From Hypericum androsaemum (lineage: Eukaryota > Streptophyta > Magnoliopsida > Malpighiales > Hypericaceae): a DNA stretch of 64,000 bases. Location: positions 17,356,671-17,420,670 of the forward strand of contig OZ023183.1 in the NCBI GenBank assembly GCA_963995505.1, given 5' to 3'. Position numbers and translations under genes: made by a program. Positions within the stretch are counted from its first letter, which is position 1. Every line of letters begins with the position of its first letter. This document shows positions 10,876 through 26,228 of this stretch, in pieces. The notes under the pieces are model-generated. The model was not told where the DNA came from. It saw only the letters and a list, made by a program, of their open reading frames with translations, and searched no databases.

Positions 10876-13800
10876 TCAATTATCCGAAAGCGTAGCTAAC
10901 CTACATCGCTTACTCAAACAATCAGCTACTCGATTGTTTGAGCGAAAGGTGTGGAGCAAAATATAATGTGGTAAAGCTTGTAAACCTAGACGAAGCTTAT
11001 CAACTAGAAGTTCGAGATTCCAGTCCACAACAGGAGTTGGATTACACAAGAAAGCGAAAGCTAACATACAATCAGCCTCAACCTCTACCTAGCGAAACCA
11101 AATCCAATTCAACTTCAACAGGGGAAGACGCTGAGACTAAAGCTGATTGGCCATCAATAATGAGGCCTTTATGGGATCTAGCAACCACAGTAACTCATGA
11201 GCGAGAGGAGGCCTCCACCCAAGATGTATCGCAGTTGAACTTCGTCACCTCCAATCCAGGAACAGTTCACGAAGCTTGGTGGTTCAAAAGTGAGGGTTCA
11301 TCCTACAAAGACAACTTGTCAACCTGCAAAAATTCAAAGCAGGAATAAGAAGCCATAGAGGCAAAGTGAAGAGGATCAATTTGAACACCATCAAAGATAA
11401 ATTTATTTCTCGAATTCCAAATAGACCAACAAATATACATCGCAAGGTAGACCAGATTTTCAGTTTCAGGGTCCTTTAACAGCAAGAAAATATGCTAGCA
11501 AGCCAATGAGCAAAAGAAGCATGCAAGAACAGTTGAACATCGTGACCAAAGTCACTAGCAAACCAACAAGCATGAGCATGATGACAATCGAAGAGCATAT
11601 TGCATATCGATTCATGCGCACTACTACACATATTGCACAAAGGAGAAGGGAAAAGATGCCTCATGTGTAGGCTTGCAGTAACTGGTATGCTATTTTTAGC
11701 AGCTCTCCAGATAAAATTTTTAACACGAGGGTGGATTTTCAGCTTCCAAATTCTCTCCCAAAAGGGGGAGTACTAGAGCTTGCATGCTCTAAAGCCACCA
11801 CCTGCTGGTTGAGGTTTTTAAGGGTATGATATCCTTTCTTAACCGAGTAGATACCAGAAGAATTTGGAGTCCAAACACATTTATCAGGAGTACTAGAACT
11901 CCCAAAAGAAATCCTGGAGATTACCACTTTTTCAAACTCTGAAAATAAGGAATCCAGAAGATCCCATTTTCAGTTACCCGTCTGGAAACAAATCAAATCA
12001 GAAACTCTTGCCAATCCATCCCTTCAGGAGGAGGGGAAATGAGCTTAGCACCAGGAAGAGAGGGAACCCAAGGACTGCTCCAAATACACGAGTTAGAGCC
12101 ATTCCTAATCCTAGAAATCAGTCCCTTAACAAGAGCATTTCTACCTTCCAAAATGCTAGACCAGATCTAAGAAGGCTTACTACCTTTAGCTACATTAATC
12201 AGGTTAGAATTATGAAAGTAAAGACCTTTAAGCACACGAGAACAAAAAGTATCAGGACAAGAAATTAATCTCCAGAAGAGCAACATTAAAGGTTCTCAAA
12301 TCCTTAAAACCTAATCCCCCTGACTTCTTGGAATCAGAGAGCTTGTACCAACTCACCCAATGGACCTTTCTAAACTCAACATCACCAGACCATAAGAATT
12401 TGGCAAGCAAGCTATTCAATTTATTGCAAAAAGTTTTAGGGAACAACAAATATTGCATAGTATAGCAGAAAATTGAAGACAAAACAGACTTAATAAGAAC
12501 TTTCCTTCCCGCCATATCCAACAATCTTTGCTTCCAACTCATAGTCTTACTCTTAATTCTTTCCAGAATGAACTTAAGAGCTTCAGATTTAGACCTACCC
12601 TAAAAAGAAGGTAAACCAAGGTACTTATTACCAGAGGACATTTGTTGCATACCAAAAATGTTCATAATATTCAATTTGTTATCCTCAGACTCAAATTTAG
12701 CAAACAAACACTAGATTTTTGGAAATTAATGTCCTTGAAAGAAGTAGCTTCAGCCTCAGAAGCTCTCCCGAATAACAAGGTATCATCACCAAATAAGATA
12801 TGAGACACATAAGGGCAATGATTGTTAAATTTAAATCCCTGAATTTGACCTGAAACCTGCGCATGCTTAAGAAAGTGAGCAAGAGCATAAAAAATGAATA
12901 AGAACAAAAAATGAGATAAAGGATCTCCTTGGCGAATACCACGAGAAGCATTAAACCAACTTAGAGGATGACCATTGAAGAGAACACTATAAGAAGCAGT
13001 TTGAACACAACTCATAACAGTAGTCACCCATCTAGGAGGAAAACCAAGTTTCAACATAATTTTTTCAAGAAAAGACTGATTGACCAAGTCATAAGCTTTT
13101 TTCAAATCCAACTTGATGGCCATAGAAAAAATTTCCTTTTTAGCATTAGTTTTTAACATATGAAAAGCTTCATGAGCTATAACAATATTATCTTGAATAC
13201 ACCTGTTTCTAACAAAAGTACCTTATTTTTCAGAAATCAGAGATTCCATCATGGGTTTAAGTCTATTACCCAAATTGTTTTAATAAACCTTATAGGCAAA
13301 GTTACACAAACCTATAGGTCTAAAGTCACCAATTTCAGCAGGGCTATCAGACTTACGGATCAAAGCAATGTGAGTTTTGTTTAACTCCTTAGGAACTTTA
13401 GCCGTATTAAACATACATCTCACCAAGGCAATCAGATCAGGGGATACGATGGACCAGTATTGCTGATAGAACAAACCTGAGTAGCCATCATGTCCTGGAG
13501 ACCTAGAACCACTAAGTTCAAAAGCTGCATGCTTAACTTCCTCATCAGAAATGTTGTTTAACAAATATACAGACATAGACTGAGAAACAAAGTTAGGTAC
13601 ACAACGCAAAATAAGGTCAGGGTTAGTAGTACTATGCGCCGAGTAGGGGTGAGCAAAAATACCCGAATCTGATAACCGAATTTTTTTTCGGATTCGGATT
13701 CGGATATGGATAATTTTATGTTCGGATTATCCGTATATATTATTTCGGATTCGGATTCGGATAAGAAAATCATAAATTCGGATTATCCGAATATCCAAAT

Positions 13801-14715
13801 TTGTAACCCATTTATTTAGAATTTAAAGTGGTACAGATTAAGGTCTTCATATTTCCCCTCATCTTTGTTAATTAAGGTCTTCATCTTTGTAAAGTGGTAC
13901 AGATTCCATGTCCATGACCATTTAATTAATTAATTATTACTAATAATTATTAAGTAAAGTGATATGTTGCTTGGAATCATCAGCTAATTCAGACGATCAG
14001 TCGCCTATTTTTTTTAATTCGGATAATTCAGATTATCTGAATCCGTGTCCGAAATAATTTTGGATTTTGGATAATTCACTATTCGGATTCGGATAGAAAA
14101 AATATAATTTCAGATATTTCAGATAATAAAAATTTTGGATAATTCGGATTCGAATTATCCGAATGCTCACCCCTAACGCCGAGTACATGAATCTGAAATG
14201 ATCATGGATCATAGATTTAAGAACAGAGGGATCTTCAACCTAAACATCAGAGGCATTTTTTAATTTCACAATTTGATTCCTTTGGGTTGAAGTAGTGTGA
14301 AAGAAAGATGTATTCCTATCACCCCATTTCAACCATTTGATTCTTGAGCGCTGGTGCCAGAACATCTCTTCCTTGTCGTATAAACAACCCAGTTCTTTTC
14401 TAACGGCACTTTCATGTTCCTTACAGTAATTAGCAAGATTAGAAGCCTGAAGAGTAGACAGAAGAATGGTTAATTCCTCAATCTTCTTCCGCCTATTTTC
14501 ATTTCTGTACTTGCTCCAACTAACAAGACTTGAAGTGCACCACTTAATTTTCTTTTGAAACACCACAGAGGGGCCACCAGAAGAGGGGATGGACCAAGAT
14601 TGGTCAAGCACATCCCTACAACCCTCCTCATGAGCCCAGAACTGTTCAAATCTAAAAGGTCTCTTTAGAATTTTGGAAAAATTAATATCCAACAGCAGAA
14701 CCCAAAGAAAAAGGG
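10876..14715 (-). pseudogene. Broken LINE ORF2 (RT, zinc-binding, RNase H)
   Basis: The recognisable order on the minus strand begins with RFEQFWAHEEGCRDV and IKWLKWGDRNTSFFH. Next come the RT fingers and palm: SRSPGHDGYSGLFYQ, IALIRKSDSPAEIGDFRPI, then MAIKLDLKKAYDLV, SRGIRQGDPLS and ILFGDDTLLF. These are followed by GRKVLIKSVLSSI, zinc-binding CNMCSSAHESICNMLFDC.H, SIWNSRNKFIFDG and the RNase H end HTFRSNNRVADCLSKR. The RT catalytic motif reads FGDD where FADD is usual in plant LINEs. Several frameshifts and stops break the reading, and a 532-bp MITE sits between the linker and the RT. The protein cannot be made. Confidence 0.85.
13644..14175. mobile_element. hAT-like MITE inserted in the LINE
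   Basis: The 532-bp element starts TAGGGGTGAGC and ends GCTCACCCCTA, perfect 11-bp inverted repeats. It is flanked by GCGCCGAG (13636-13643) and ACGCCGAG (14176-14183), an 8-bp target duplication with one change, as expected for hAT elements. It has no coding capacity. Internally it carries GGATTC/GGATAT repeats at both ends that can fold back on each other, for example TTCGGATTCGGATTCGGAT near 13688. Confidence 0.85.
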
Positions 14716-14732
14716 CCATGCACAATTTGAAC

Positions 14733-15359
14733 AAAACCAAGCCAGGCCGAAAGGCAGTTCCCGAATCTTTTTGTGTTGAACCGGCGCTCCACGGTTCAGT
14801 CCGGCATTGGCCCACTCTTCCGGATTCAATTTTACCAGTATAGGAAACGTCGTGTTTTCTTTTCCCCCCTTTTTCCCTACTCACAAAACAAAAGAGAGTC
14901 CCACCCCATCTGCCATTTCTCTCTCTCTCTCTCTCTCTGTGAGCTGTGGCTATAAAAGCCCCACCACCACAAGTCACAACACCAAAATCTCGACCATTCC
15001 AGAAAAACCTAACGTCTAGACAGAGGTGCCAGCGAAGCTCACCGTAATAATAAAAAAATAGTTACTATTTACTCTCCCCGTTCCTAATTTTCCTTCCTTC
15101 TTTCACTCTAATAAATCCGACAAAGGTGCCAGCGAAGCTCCCGCATTATTCCCCGGCAAATTGCCAACAAACCAGCCACACACGCATATAACCGTCTCTC
15201 TCTCCCCCACACCTCAATAAAGGAAAAGAAGAAGGGAAAAAAAAAAGCCGTAAAATCCCCCACACCACAAACGCACACACAAACACCGGCGTCGTTCTGT
15301 CTCTCTCCGATTCTGCATTATCGGAGATTAGGCAGGGCTTGGAGGAAGGCGAGGGGACA
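14733..15359 (+). promoter_or_regulatory. Promoter and 5' leader of squalene epoxidase
   Basis: A CT-repeat (about 14920-14938) is followed by TATAAAAG at 14951-14958, a good plant TATA box. A second, weaker candidate is GCATATAACC at about 15184. From there to the start codon there is no upstream ATG. The leader is CT-rich, typical of well-expressed plant genes. AGGTGCCAGCGAAGCTC occurs twice, at about 15024 and 15124. The transcription start is not determinable here. Confidence 0.55.
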
Positions 15360-18905
<3,546 letters not shown>

Positions 18906-20038
18906 GAGAACTAAGCAAGTTATTACCCAGGTGCCAGTCAAAACTGCGGCATTCTCATCTTTCCTCTGGCGGTTGACCCGGTGGAGTTGTGGGAATATTG
19001 CAACCCAACAATTGTGCATTATCCTTTAGGACATTGTGTATTCCTAGGTTGTTGACTTCGGACATAAAAGTGAAGCATTATGTTTTTTTTTCCTTGCCTG
19101 TGCTCAGGATTAATCTTGCGGCAACGCAATGTCAAGAGTCTTCGGTCAGTTTTAAAAAAAGAGATTATTTCTTCTTTTGGGAATTTCTCGACCCCAAATT
19201 CATGTAAGAGATTTTGATTCACAAATTTTCAGATTCAAGTTTTAGAAAACATTATCATCAAAGCCAATCCAAAAACGGACACGACAATAATATATCGTTT
19301 AGCAAAAATACAGGTCCAATGTTGACCTTCAAAAAAACTGACCAAATGTCAAAGGCAAAGCGTCAAAGGAGATGAGCATTCGTTCTTAAAACGTCAGCCA
19401 CAAATTGGGTTGTCATCTGAACAAAACAAATGAACAAATATCGTTCTACATTTTGATTTGGAGCTTTCAATTAATAGCCTCCACGGAAATATGACGAAGA
19501 AGGCCGAAACGAGTTTGTCCTCTTCGATAACAAGCAACTCACGGTAACAACAAGTGGGATATGTAAGGTTATATAGCCTTACATATAACAATACAAGTAG
19601 CTGACTGGACGTGATTCAAGATGAGCAGAACAGAACCAAACCAAGGCCATCAAAACTCAGCTCAGTAACTTGTTGCCCACACGACGGCTCATCTCGAAAA
19701 TGCAGTTACTTACAGGCGTAACGGGTTGAATTTTATCCATAAAATCTCATGACGGGTTCTCCTATAGCACTCTGCTATACACACACACGGGCACATTGAT
19801 CAGTATAGAATGAATAATCTTACATTATTATCGTGATCATCGGGTCAAAATGTACGTTGGTGAAAAGGTTGTTCACCAGTGGGTCAGTTACCCGACCCCT
19901 TTCTTTTTACCTAGACTCCAGGGAAACTTACTAGGTGGCACCGTTGTATTTATCCTCGGCTGAAAACTGTCTCCCCTGAGGAAATGGATGACATGTTTGG
20001 AATGCGTTCATGAAGGTTATCCAGAATGTTAGGGGGTC
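18906..20038. other. Convergent intergenic region / 3' untranslated regions
   Basis: The stretch between the stop codons of squalene epoxidase (+) and the J-domain gene (-). It should contain both 3' untranslated regions. About 18906-19200 continues exon-like base composition. No separate gene is recognised. Confidence 0.5.
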
Positions 20039-22646
20039 TCATTTCATGTCCTTCCGTTCACACTTTATGGCCTCGTAGGACACCATTACCTCTTTAAACT
20101 TTGCCTCGGCTGCTTCTGCAAGAAACCAAATGCAATGGACTTTTGAGGTCAAGTCTTGAAAACTAGCTTGAGATGGAAAAATGGGTTACAACATTTGTTA
20201 GTTGAGTCTGACCTTTATTCGCTTGGTTCTGGTCGGGGTGAAACTCTTTTGCCTTTGTCCTAAACGCGTTCTGCAGAAACAGTGAGTCATCTTTAGTTTA
20301 AAGGGAAGAAGATAACAGAGGAAAAAATTCATGTCCAAATTTTATGACACAAATCTCTATATAATTACTCAGTTGAATACGCTAGCTAAGGCCAGTCTGG
20401 ACCACAAAATTTAAGAACCACAGCACCCCTAAGTTACTCCAACTTCTTTAAATTGATCCATACGAGCATACTGAAGCTCAAAGATCATCAAGGTTTCGGG
20501 ATGACCTTAGATTGGGTGAATTATTCTTGAGTGCATCAGATAGTGCACAGTTGAACAGAAAAACAACTGAGCGGGAGTAGCTAATTTCTAAAAAGCTAGT
20601 CTAGCATTATTGCAGACGCACTATAAGGAAGCCAATTAGATAAATATGTACGGAACCTGATGTGTAATTACAAGATGACTGTAGTCAAGTGAATATTAAT
20701 GATGAAGATTACCTTAATTTCAGCTTCTGTATACGGTGTTGATCGTGATCTGTCGGAAGGACAACGATTGCATTAGGGAGGAGAAATAAAATTACAACGA
20801 GAAACAACAAACAAGAAACAGAGCCTTTGTCCCATCAGATGGAGTTGGCTAATCAATCCTAGCACCCCACCATTCTTTATTGCGTAACAGTGCCCATGAC
20901 GTAGACACACTCAGTTCAAAAGCTTGGAAATCTTACTATTTCCACCAGCAGAAGAGAGTTAGCTATTGAAAAGCGGTGATCCAATGAAGGAATCTACCAG
21001 CCCTAGTATAAACAAACCAAAGAAAAACAATGCTAATTTGAATATCAAGGCTCCTACCAAATCCAAGGTAGAACAGACCCAGAATATATAACTGAAAAAA
21101 AAGAAACAAAAGATGAGAGCATAGATGATCACACAGCTCAATAGAGAATCTACCCTTGTGAACATAAACACGATCTAATGAACATCATACAAATAATTGT
21201 TTTCATGCTTTTCACTCAAAAACTATCAGATCAGCAATTCACACAACCAGAGAACAAAACAACTAATACTTCTAGTTGGATTAAATACCAAGCCTCCTAT
21301 TACCTGTCAAGTCCTAAAACCGAGTAGTGATGGGATAAGGGATAGCTTGCAGGTTCCCTTTGAGTTCTCCTGTAATTAGTCCTCTGACCTCTGGAAGATG
21401 TATCAGTTTTCCAATACCAATCATCTCTTTGATAATGCTGGTGATATGCACCTGAATCATTTTGACTCCAGCTTTCATAGCCTCTTTTGTACTTGTTCCT
21501 CTCTCGGTTAAATACACTTTGCATCCGTCTAATCCGCTCCTGCAACCAAGTAAAGCCACCATTCATTCAGATGGAAAGAACAACAATAAGTAAAATCACA
21601 AGAATAGTCAACAAGTTCACCAATTCTCTATCTGTTATCAGGCAACAGTGCAGCAACAAGCACAGAAATATAAGACAAAAAGAAGTTCAGTCCACTCTTT
21701 AGACCAAGCAAAATATATAATATGGTTTCAGAATCAGAATTAGCTTCCAGTTCACTACAAATAAGCTTATTTGGTTATAGTGCGGATAAACTAAAAGGAC
21801 AGCAGGAAGCTTTATTGATCAGAGGTAAAACACTCACAACTCTCTCCATTTCATCTTCGTACTCCTCTTGCATACGGCGGTTATACTTTCTCCATGCTTC
21901 CTCCTGAAAAGATGACCGAAACGAACTGCCCGTTCCTCCTTTGGAAGAAGACTGTGACCTAAGTAACTGCCAAGCAGCATCATACGTCAGCATCATAAGA
22001 AGACTGACATCCTTCTAGATGCATTCTACATTACACTCCCTAAGCTAGATACAAACAGCTGCATTAGGATTTACGAATAGGTAGGGAACACAAAAACCCC
22101 AGTCCAAAAGCACGTCATGTATAGTACATCGAAGTGCATTCATCTGTTGTAACCCAAGATTGTATTAGCACAAAAGCATTATTCATAATTCTCCTGATTC
22201 CTAGCATCAACAAAAGACAAAATGCGTGGTCGGAAAAGCAAACCAGAAGCGTATCTTTATACCTGGTTGTAGAACCAATCGACAGTCCTCCTCAGCTGCC
22301 CAACCTGCGGAATTCATTACCGATCAAAACATACAGTCTCCAACTTCTTGAACACATATTCGGAAACCAGAAACTACCAAACAGCCTAATAAAACCAATG
22401 CTCCTCGCATCACTTCCACGATCAAACAATTAACTCTGCACTTCCCTAGAACCACAACCGACCCACGAATAGCTCTCGAACCTCACCGGTATGAAACATC
22501 ATCACAACAACCTTACCGGAAACGCAAAGCTAAACTCGAAAAGCCGCGAAATAACTCACTTCCCAGAAAGTCAGCAGCAGTACAAATTCACCAAAATATT
22601 CTTAATTGGAAAACTGTAAACAAAAACAGAAAAAGGAAACTATCAA

Positions 22647-22698
<52 letters not shown>

Positions 22699-22920
22699 CA
22701 CGGCGAAGGTGGTGGCGGTGGCGCCAATAAGGCCAAAGAGAAGAATCCCCCAAATCTTCATGTCGTCTTCTCCTTTACTATTATTATTATTTCCATAATT
22801 ATTTTTGTTATTATTATTATTGTGGTAATTAACACGGTCTGGGTACCCCCTAGGGTTTCCGTTCCCCCTACTGCCGCGATTAACGTCCTCCTCCTCCTTC
22901 TTCTTCTTCTTCCCTTCCAT
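20039..22920 (-). CDS. Membrane-anchored J-domain (DnaJ-like) protein
   Basis: Seven exons on the minus strand: 22920-22702, 22304-22263, 21966-21838, 21539-21304, 20749-20713, 20270-20213 and 20115-20039. They join to 265 residues with canonical GT-AG introns. The N-terminus (1-53) is low complexity: a Lys/Glu run from a TTC repeat and Asn runs from ATT repeats. Residues about 55-75 (KIWGILLFGLIGATATTFA) are a probable membrane helix. The middle is charged and possibly coiled (EEAWRKYNRRMQEEYEDEMER). The J domain is at the C-terminus, about 201-262: YSVLGLDRSRSTPYTEAEIK, then AFRTKAKEFHPDQN with the catalytic HPD at 232-234, and KFKEVMVSYEAI. HPD stimulates Hsp70 ATPase in this family, so an Hsp70 co-chaperone role is likely. 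The compartment is not determinable. A long GA/CT microsatellite begins right after the first donor. Confidence 0.88.
22643..22698. repeat. (GA)n microsatellite at splice donor
   Basis: An uninterrupted GA/CT dinucleotide run of about 45 bases lies a few bases inside intron 1 of the J-domain gene. On the coding strand the donor reads GCC|GTGAGCTCTCTCT. Length variation here could change donor strength. Confidence 0.85.
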
Positions 22921-24137
22921 TACCTAATCAATCCTCGCAACTACCCACCCCTCTTTTGCCGCTTACTCCAATCCCTTCAACGACCCCAACGCGGCGTCGT
23001 ATTGTGGGGACCTTATCTATATCAGAAGTTGTTTTCTCCCTCTCTTCCCTTTGCTGCCTGGCGGTGCGTGGAATAAGGCGTTTCCAAGAATTAGACGATT
23101 TTCCAGTACAACTATACCAATTAAATAACAAATATTTAATATTATTATGTTATAAATGACTCAAACGACCAAAGATAAGTTGATTATTATAGATGGAATG
23201 CTTAATTTAATAATCTTTTGGTTGGATTAGAGAGGAATCGATGATTAATTTCTGGTGGTAAATATTTGATAACCTTGTGTTGGCTGTTAACTTTTGTATT
23301 TGTATTGTTAAGGTTGGACCTGAGTCTCGTTAATATTTTGGTTTTCGGGATCGGGGAGTCGGTGCTACAATTGGGAGAGGTAATTTAAAAATTCGGAATT
23401 CGAAAGCAGAATTGGGAGTCCAAAAAAGTTTCGGGGATTCTCCCGTAATACTTTTAGATATTATATTAATTCTTTCTATAACATATATGTACATATAACA
23501 TAAATCTGGTAAAAGTTTCTGCATCCAGATTATCCCTGCGGGAATTATGATTTTTGTTATTATAAAATAAAATATCCAATAACTAATAAAAGCACCCTTA
23601 ATCCCAAATATATGGGATCCCCAATCCCCATCCCTCACAAAAAAACACCGGAATTCAGATTTATGCATTTGCCGAGGGTGAGCTAATATTTTCAAATCAG
23701 AATATCCAAATGCTCACTCGGAGCGAACTCGTTAATGCAATGGTTTATGGAAAATTCAGACCACGGAATTACTTTCCATGAAATATTTCCCGACCACCAA
23801 AATTTGACCATAGAAAAAACACTTATCAAACATAATGCAAAAATATCAGTAAACCAGTCGCCCAACAAAAGATTGCCCACAGAAACACCGAGTCAACGTG
23901 AAGAGAAACCACGAGGACCAATTCTTGCTCAAAGCTATACATTAATAAAAATGTAACATGTCAAATTTCTTCTCTTAAAAATCAGAAGACCAAAATGTTA
24001 CCAACTAATTAAGAGGAGACCTATACAACCAAAATAACTTGTCCTAATTTGGGTCCCACCAACGAATCATGTTAATATTATGAAATGCAAGTCAGCTTCA
24101 GTCACTTGGTTTCTGGGTTAGAAGCTGAATCTAGACC
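22921..24137. other. Promoter side of J-domain gene and intergenic DNA
   Basis: The first 200 bases are GC-richer and probably hold the 5' leader and promoter of the J-domain gene. The rest is AT-rich and likely includes the 3' untranslated region of the bHLH gene near 23950-24137. The frames at 23330-23880 have no recognisable protein features. Confidence 0.45.
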
Positions 24138-26228
24138 TCACAGCTCTGGTTTCAACCGCCCTGCGCACGAGAGGAGAGTGTCTCGTGTGAGAGAATGAAG
24201 TTCGATAGCAAAAAGCATGTTCGACGGTGGGATAAGATGGTTACCGTTAGATGCCAAGCTGTTCATCCCTGAGCTCGGATCGAACCCTGTTTGGAGAAAG
24301 CCTTGGAGCTCAGTGTCTAACATGGGCTGTAGATGGAGTTCAAAGAGAAAAAACTGATTAGGCACTTGCGAGGAGCGAAAATAACAAAGACGGGACCGAA
24401 TTATAGTGAACCTACTTGATGCAATGGAGGATAAAGCACGTTCGTGTTTGACATTAATGGCATGCTAGCACTGTATATCCCATTAGGGTGAGGCTGAGAG
24501 AGAGAGTTCATTCCGGGAGTAAACCCAAGCGTAGCTACGTTTCCTCCACGTGAATAAAGGATCTGGAGGGAGACATTGCAGGAATCATTTAGATGACTAC
24601 AGGTTATTGATGAAGTACTTTTTTAAACAAACACTTGAGGCATCCTGCACTTACATCTTTCGATAAGATCCTCTCTATGTCAATATTGACATCTGGATTA
24701 ACAGTAGCAAGTTTCATTGACAAGAACTGCAATAAGAAAGCAAGTATTACTCATTTTCAACATCCATTTGTCGAATTTGCAACAGGTCTTGCTCGTTGAT
24801 TAAGCAGTTTCAAGTCCTATATTTATGAGAGACCATGTAAGTCACTCCGTATGATGTTTGAAGGAGAAATAGATAGCCACATGTCGGGAGAAGTAAAGTG
24901 ATCGTCAACAGTATGATGTTGTAGCACAAGGCCAAGAACATAACAGGGGCAACTAAATAGAGTTGGTTATGTTACTAAATATCAGCGGCCGGTCGATGGA
25001 CCAAGTGTTATCATCAGTTCCAATAAGCATTTTAACTACAAGTACAGAAGAATGATAATATTATCTGTGTAATTGACAGGGTCAAAATGTAAGTTTACCT
25101 CGACCTGTTGTTGTAGAGACTGCACATAGTTTATGATCTCATCAAGCATGACTGCCTTTCCGGTGATCTAGAACGATAGACGAAGCAGGGATCAGCCACC
25201 AGCTTTCCAGTTTATAGTGAAAAACATCACATACTGGAACCCATTAAGACCACAACAGTACCTTATTGCATCCCGGAACAAGATCCTGCAGAGCTTTCAT
25301 TCTCTCACTAATCTTTTCCCTTCTGACCTGCAACACCACTTCGATGGTTAGATACACCCCTGAATTTGTCTACGACTGATCAGGATCATAGGAATGTACC
25401 CTTTCAGCAAGGCTGTGGCTATTGGTAGCCTGGCCCCTTCGGGCTCTTACATGGATGTAAGAATCCTTCTCGGTTTCTTCTCCTTGAGAAGTGTCTTTGG
25501 CTTGCTTAATGGCCTGTTTCCCTCGGTTATTAGCATTCAGTTCAGTTTTTGACTTTTTCTCATCATGTTCGTAGCCAGAACTCACATTGGAAGGACCCTT
25601 TTGCAGCCCTACAGCATTCTGCAATCGGGAAAGAGTAAACAAATGAATGCAATATAGCACCAATCAACTGCTCCAGATAACTTTAAGCTCCTAGTTGATG
25701 TCATACACACAGGCTCACCATGCTTGTTCGCAGGTTGGTATCAGACTCGGGTCCCCGCTTCCTTCTCCTTTCAGATCCAGTAGGCGAAGCACCTGCAGCT
25801 GCCTCTTCGGATAACTGAGGTTTCTCGCAAGACTGCATAACTTCGTCTTTACTTCTATTACTACCATCATCTTTCAAGGGATCGCCACAATCAGTATAAC
25901 CAAATGGACCACCCAGTTCCGCGAAGTTGCCACTTCCAATCGAGGGAAGCTTTGGCAACCGAACAAAGCTAGGATCGGACTGGTAATGAATCAAATGGGA
26001 GGAGCTACTGAACGCATGGTTTTGCATCACATCGGGGTAATGAGAATTGCCAAACTCAGCTTGAGAAACCAGAGATGAACCACCTAAGCTCTCGTGCTGA
26101 CCAAGTGAAACAACCGGATCCCAACCCGAAGCAAAAAAAGGGTTTGTTGCCATTCCAGAAGATGGGCATCCCATACCACCCTCTCCTCTACTCTGAAATC
26201 CCAGATCACCATTACTATTGCTGGCCAT
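24138..26228 (-). CDS. bHLH transcription factor, CIB/BPE-like
   Basis: Eight exons on the minus strand: 26228-25719, 25618-25400, 25327-25262, 25167-25099, 24726-24655, 24562-24416, 24326-24245 and 24160-24138. They join to 395 residues. The bHLH domain spans about 234-284: NSHSLAERVRREKISERM (basic region and helix 1), LVPGCNKITGKAVMLDEI (loop) and IINYVQSLQQQVEFLSMKL (helix 2). H238, E242 and R246 give the H-E-R pattern of E-box/G-box binders, and RARRGQATNSHSLAER is characteristic of plant subfamily XII (CIB, BEE, BPE, bHLH74/62/78 group). N-terminal motifs such as NPFFASGWDP are shared in that group. The end LASNG|RLKPEL is assembled across a phase-1 intron and matches the group's usual C-terminus. 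It is presumably a nuclear regulator of growth or flowering. I cannot say which paralogue it is. All introns are GT-AG. Confidence 0.9.

Larger units (their letters stand above)
10786..14721 (-). mobile_element. Large 5'-truncated LINE, interrupted by a MITE
   Basis: Minus-strand pieces of one ORF2 follow in the correct order from right to left: the endonuclease/RT linker (14240-14700), reverse transcriptase (12252-13609), zinc-binding domain and tail (11300-11930), and an RNase H end (10876-11067). The plus-strand left end is a T-run, i.e. the poly(A) tail. Flanking ACAATTTAAC (10775-10784) and ACAATTTGAAC (14722-14732) are a possible imperfect target duplication. The right end falls inside the endonuclease/RT boundary, typical of 5' truncation. 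It ends roughly 230 bases before the putative TATA box of squalene epoxidase. Confidence 0.85.

Noticed and set aside
10938..11348. 136-residue plus-strand open frame
   Set aside because: It lies opposite the RNase H/tail part of the LINE ORF2 on the minus strand and has no family resemblance; it is a shadow.
15339..15359. Upstream TTG start for squalene epoxidase
   Set aside because: Plant nuclear genes rarely use TTG; the ATG at 15360 has good context and gives the usual protein length.
22606..23076. 156-residue plus-strand frame rich in RE repeats
   Set aside because: Its repeats are the GA microsatellite and the complement of exon 1 of the J-domain gene.
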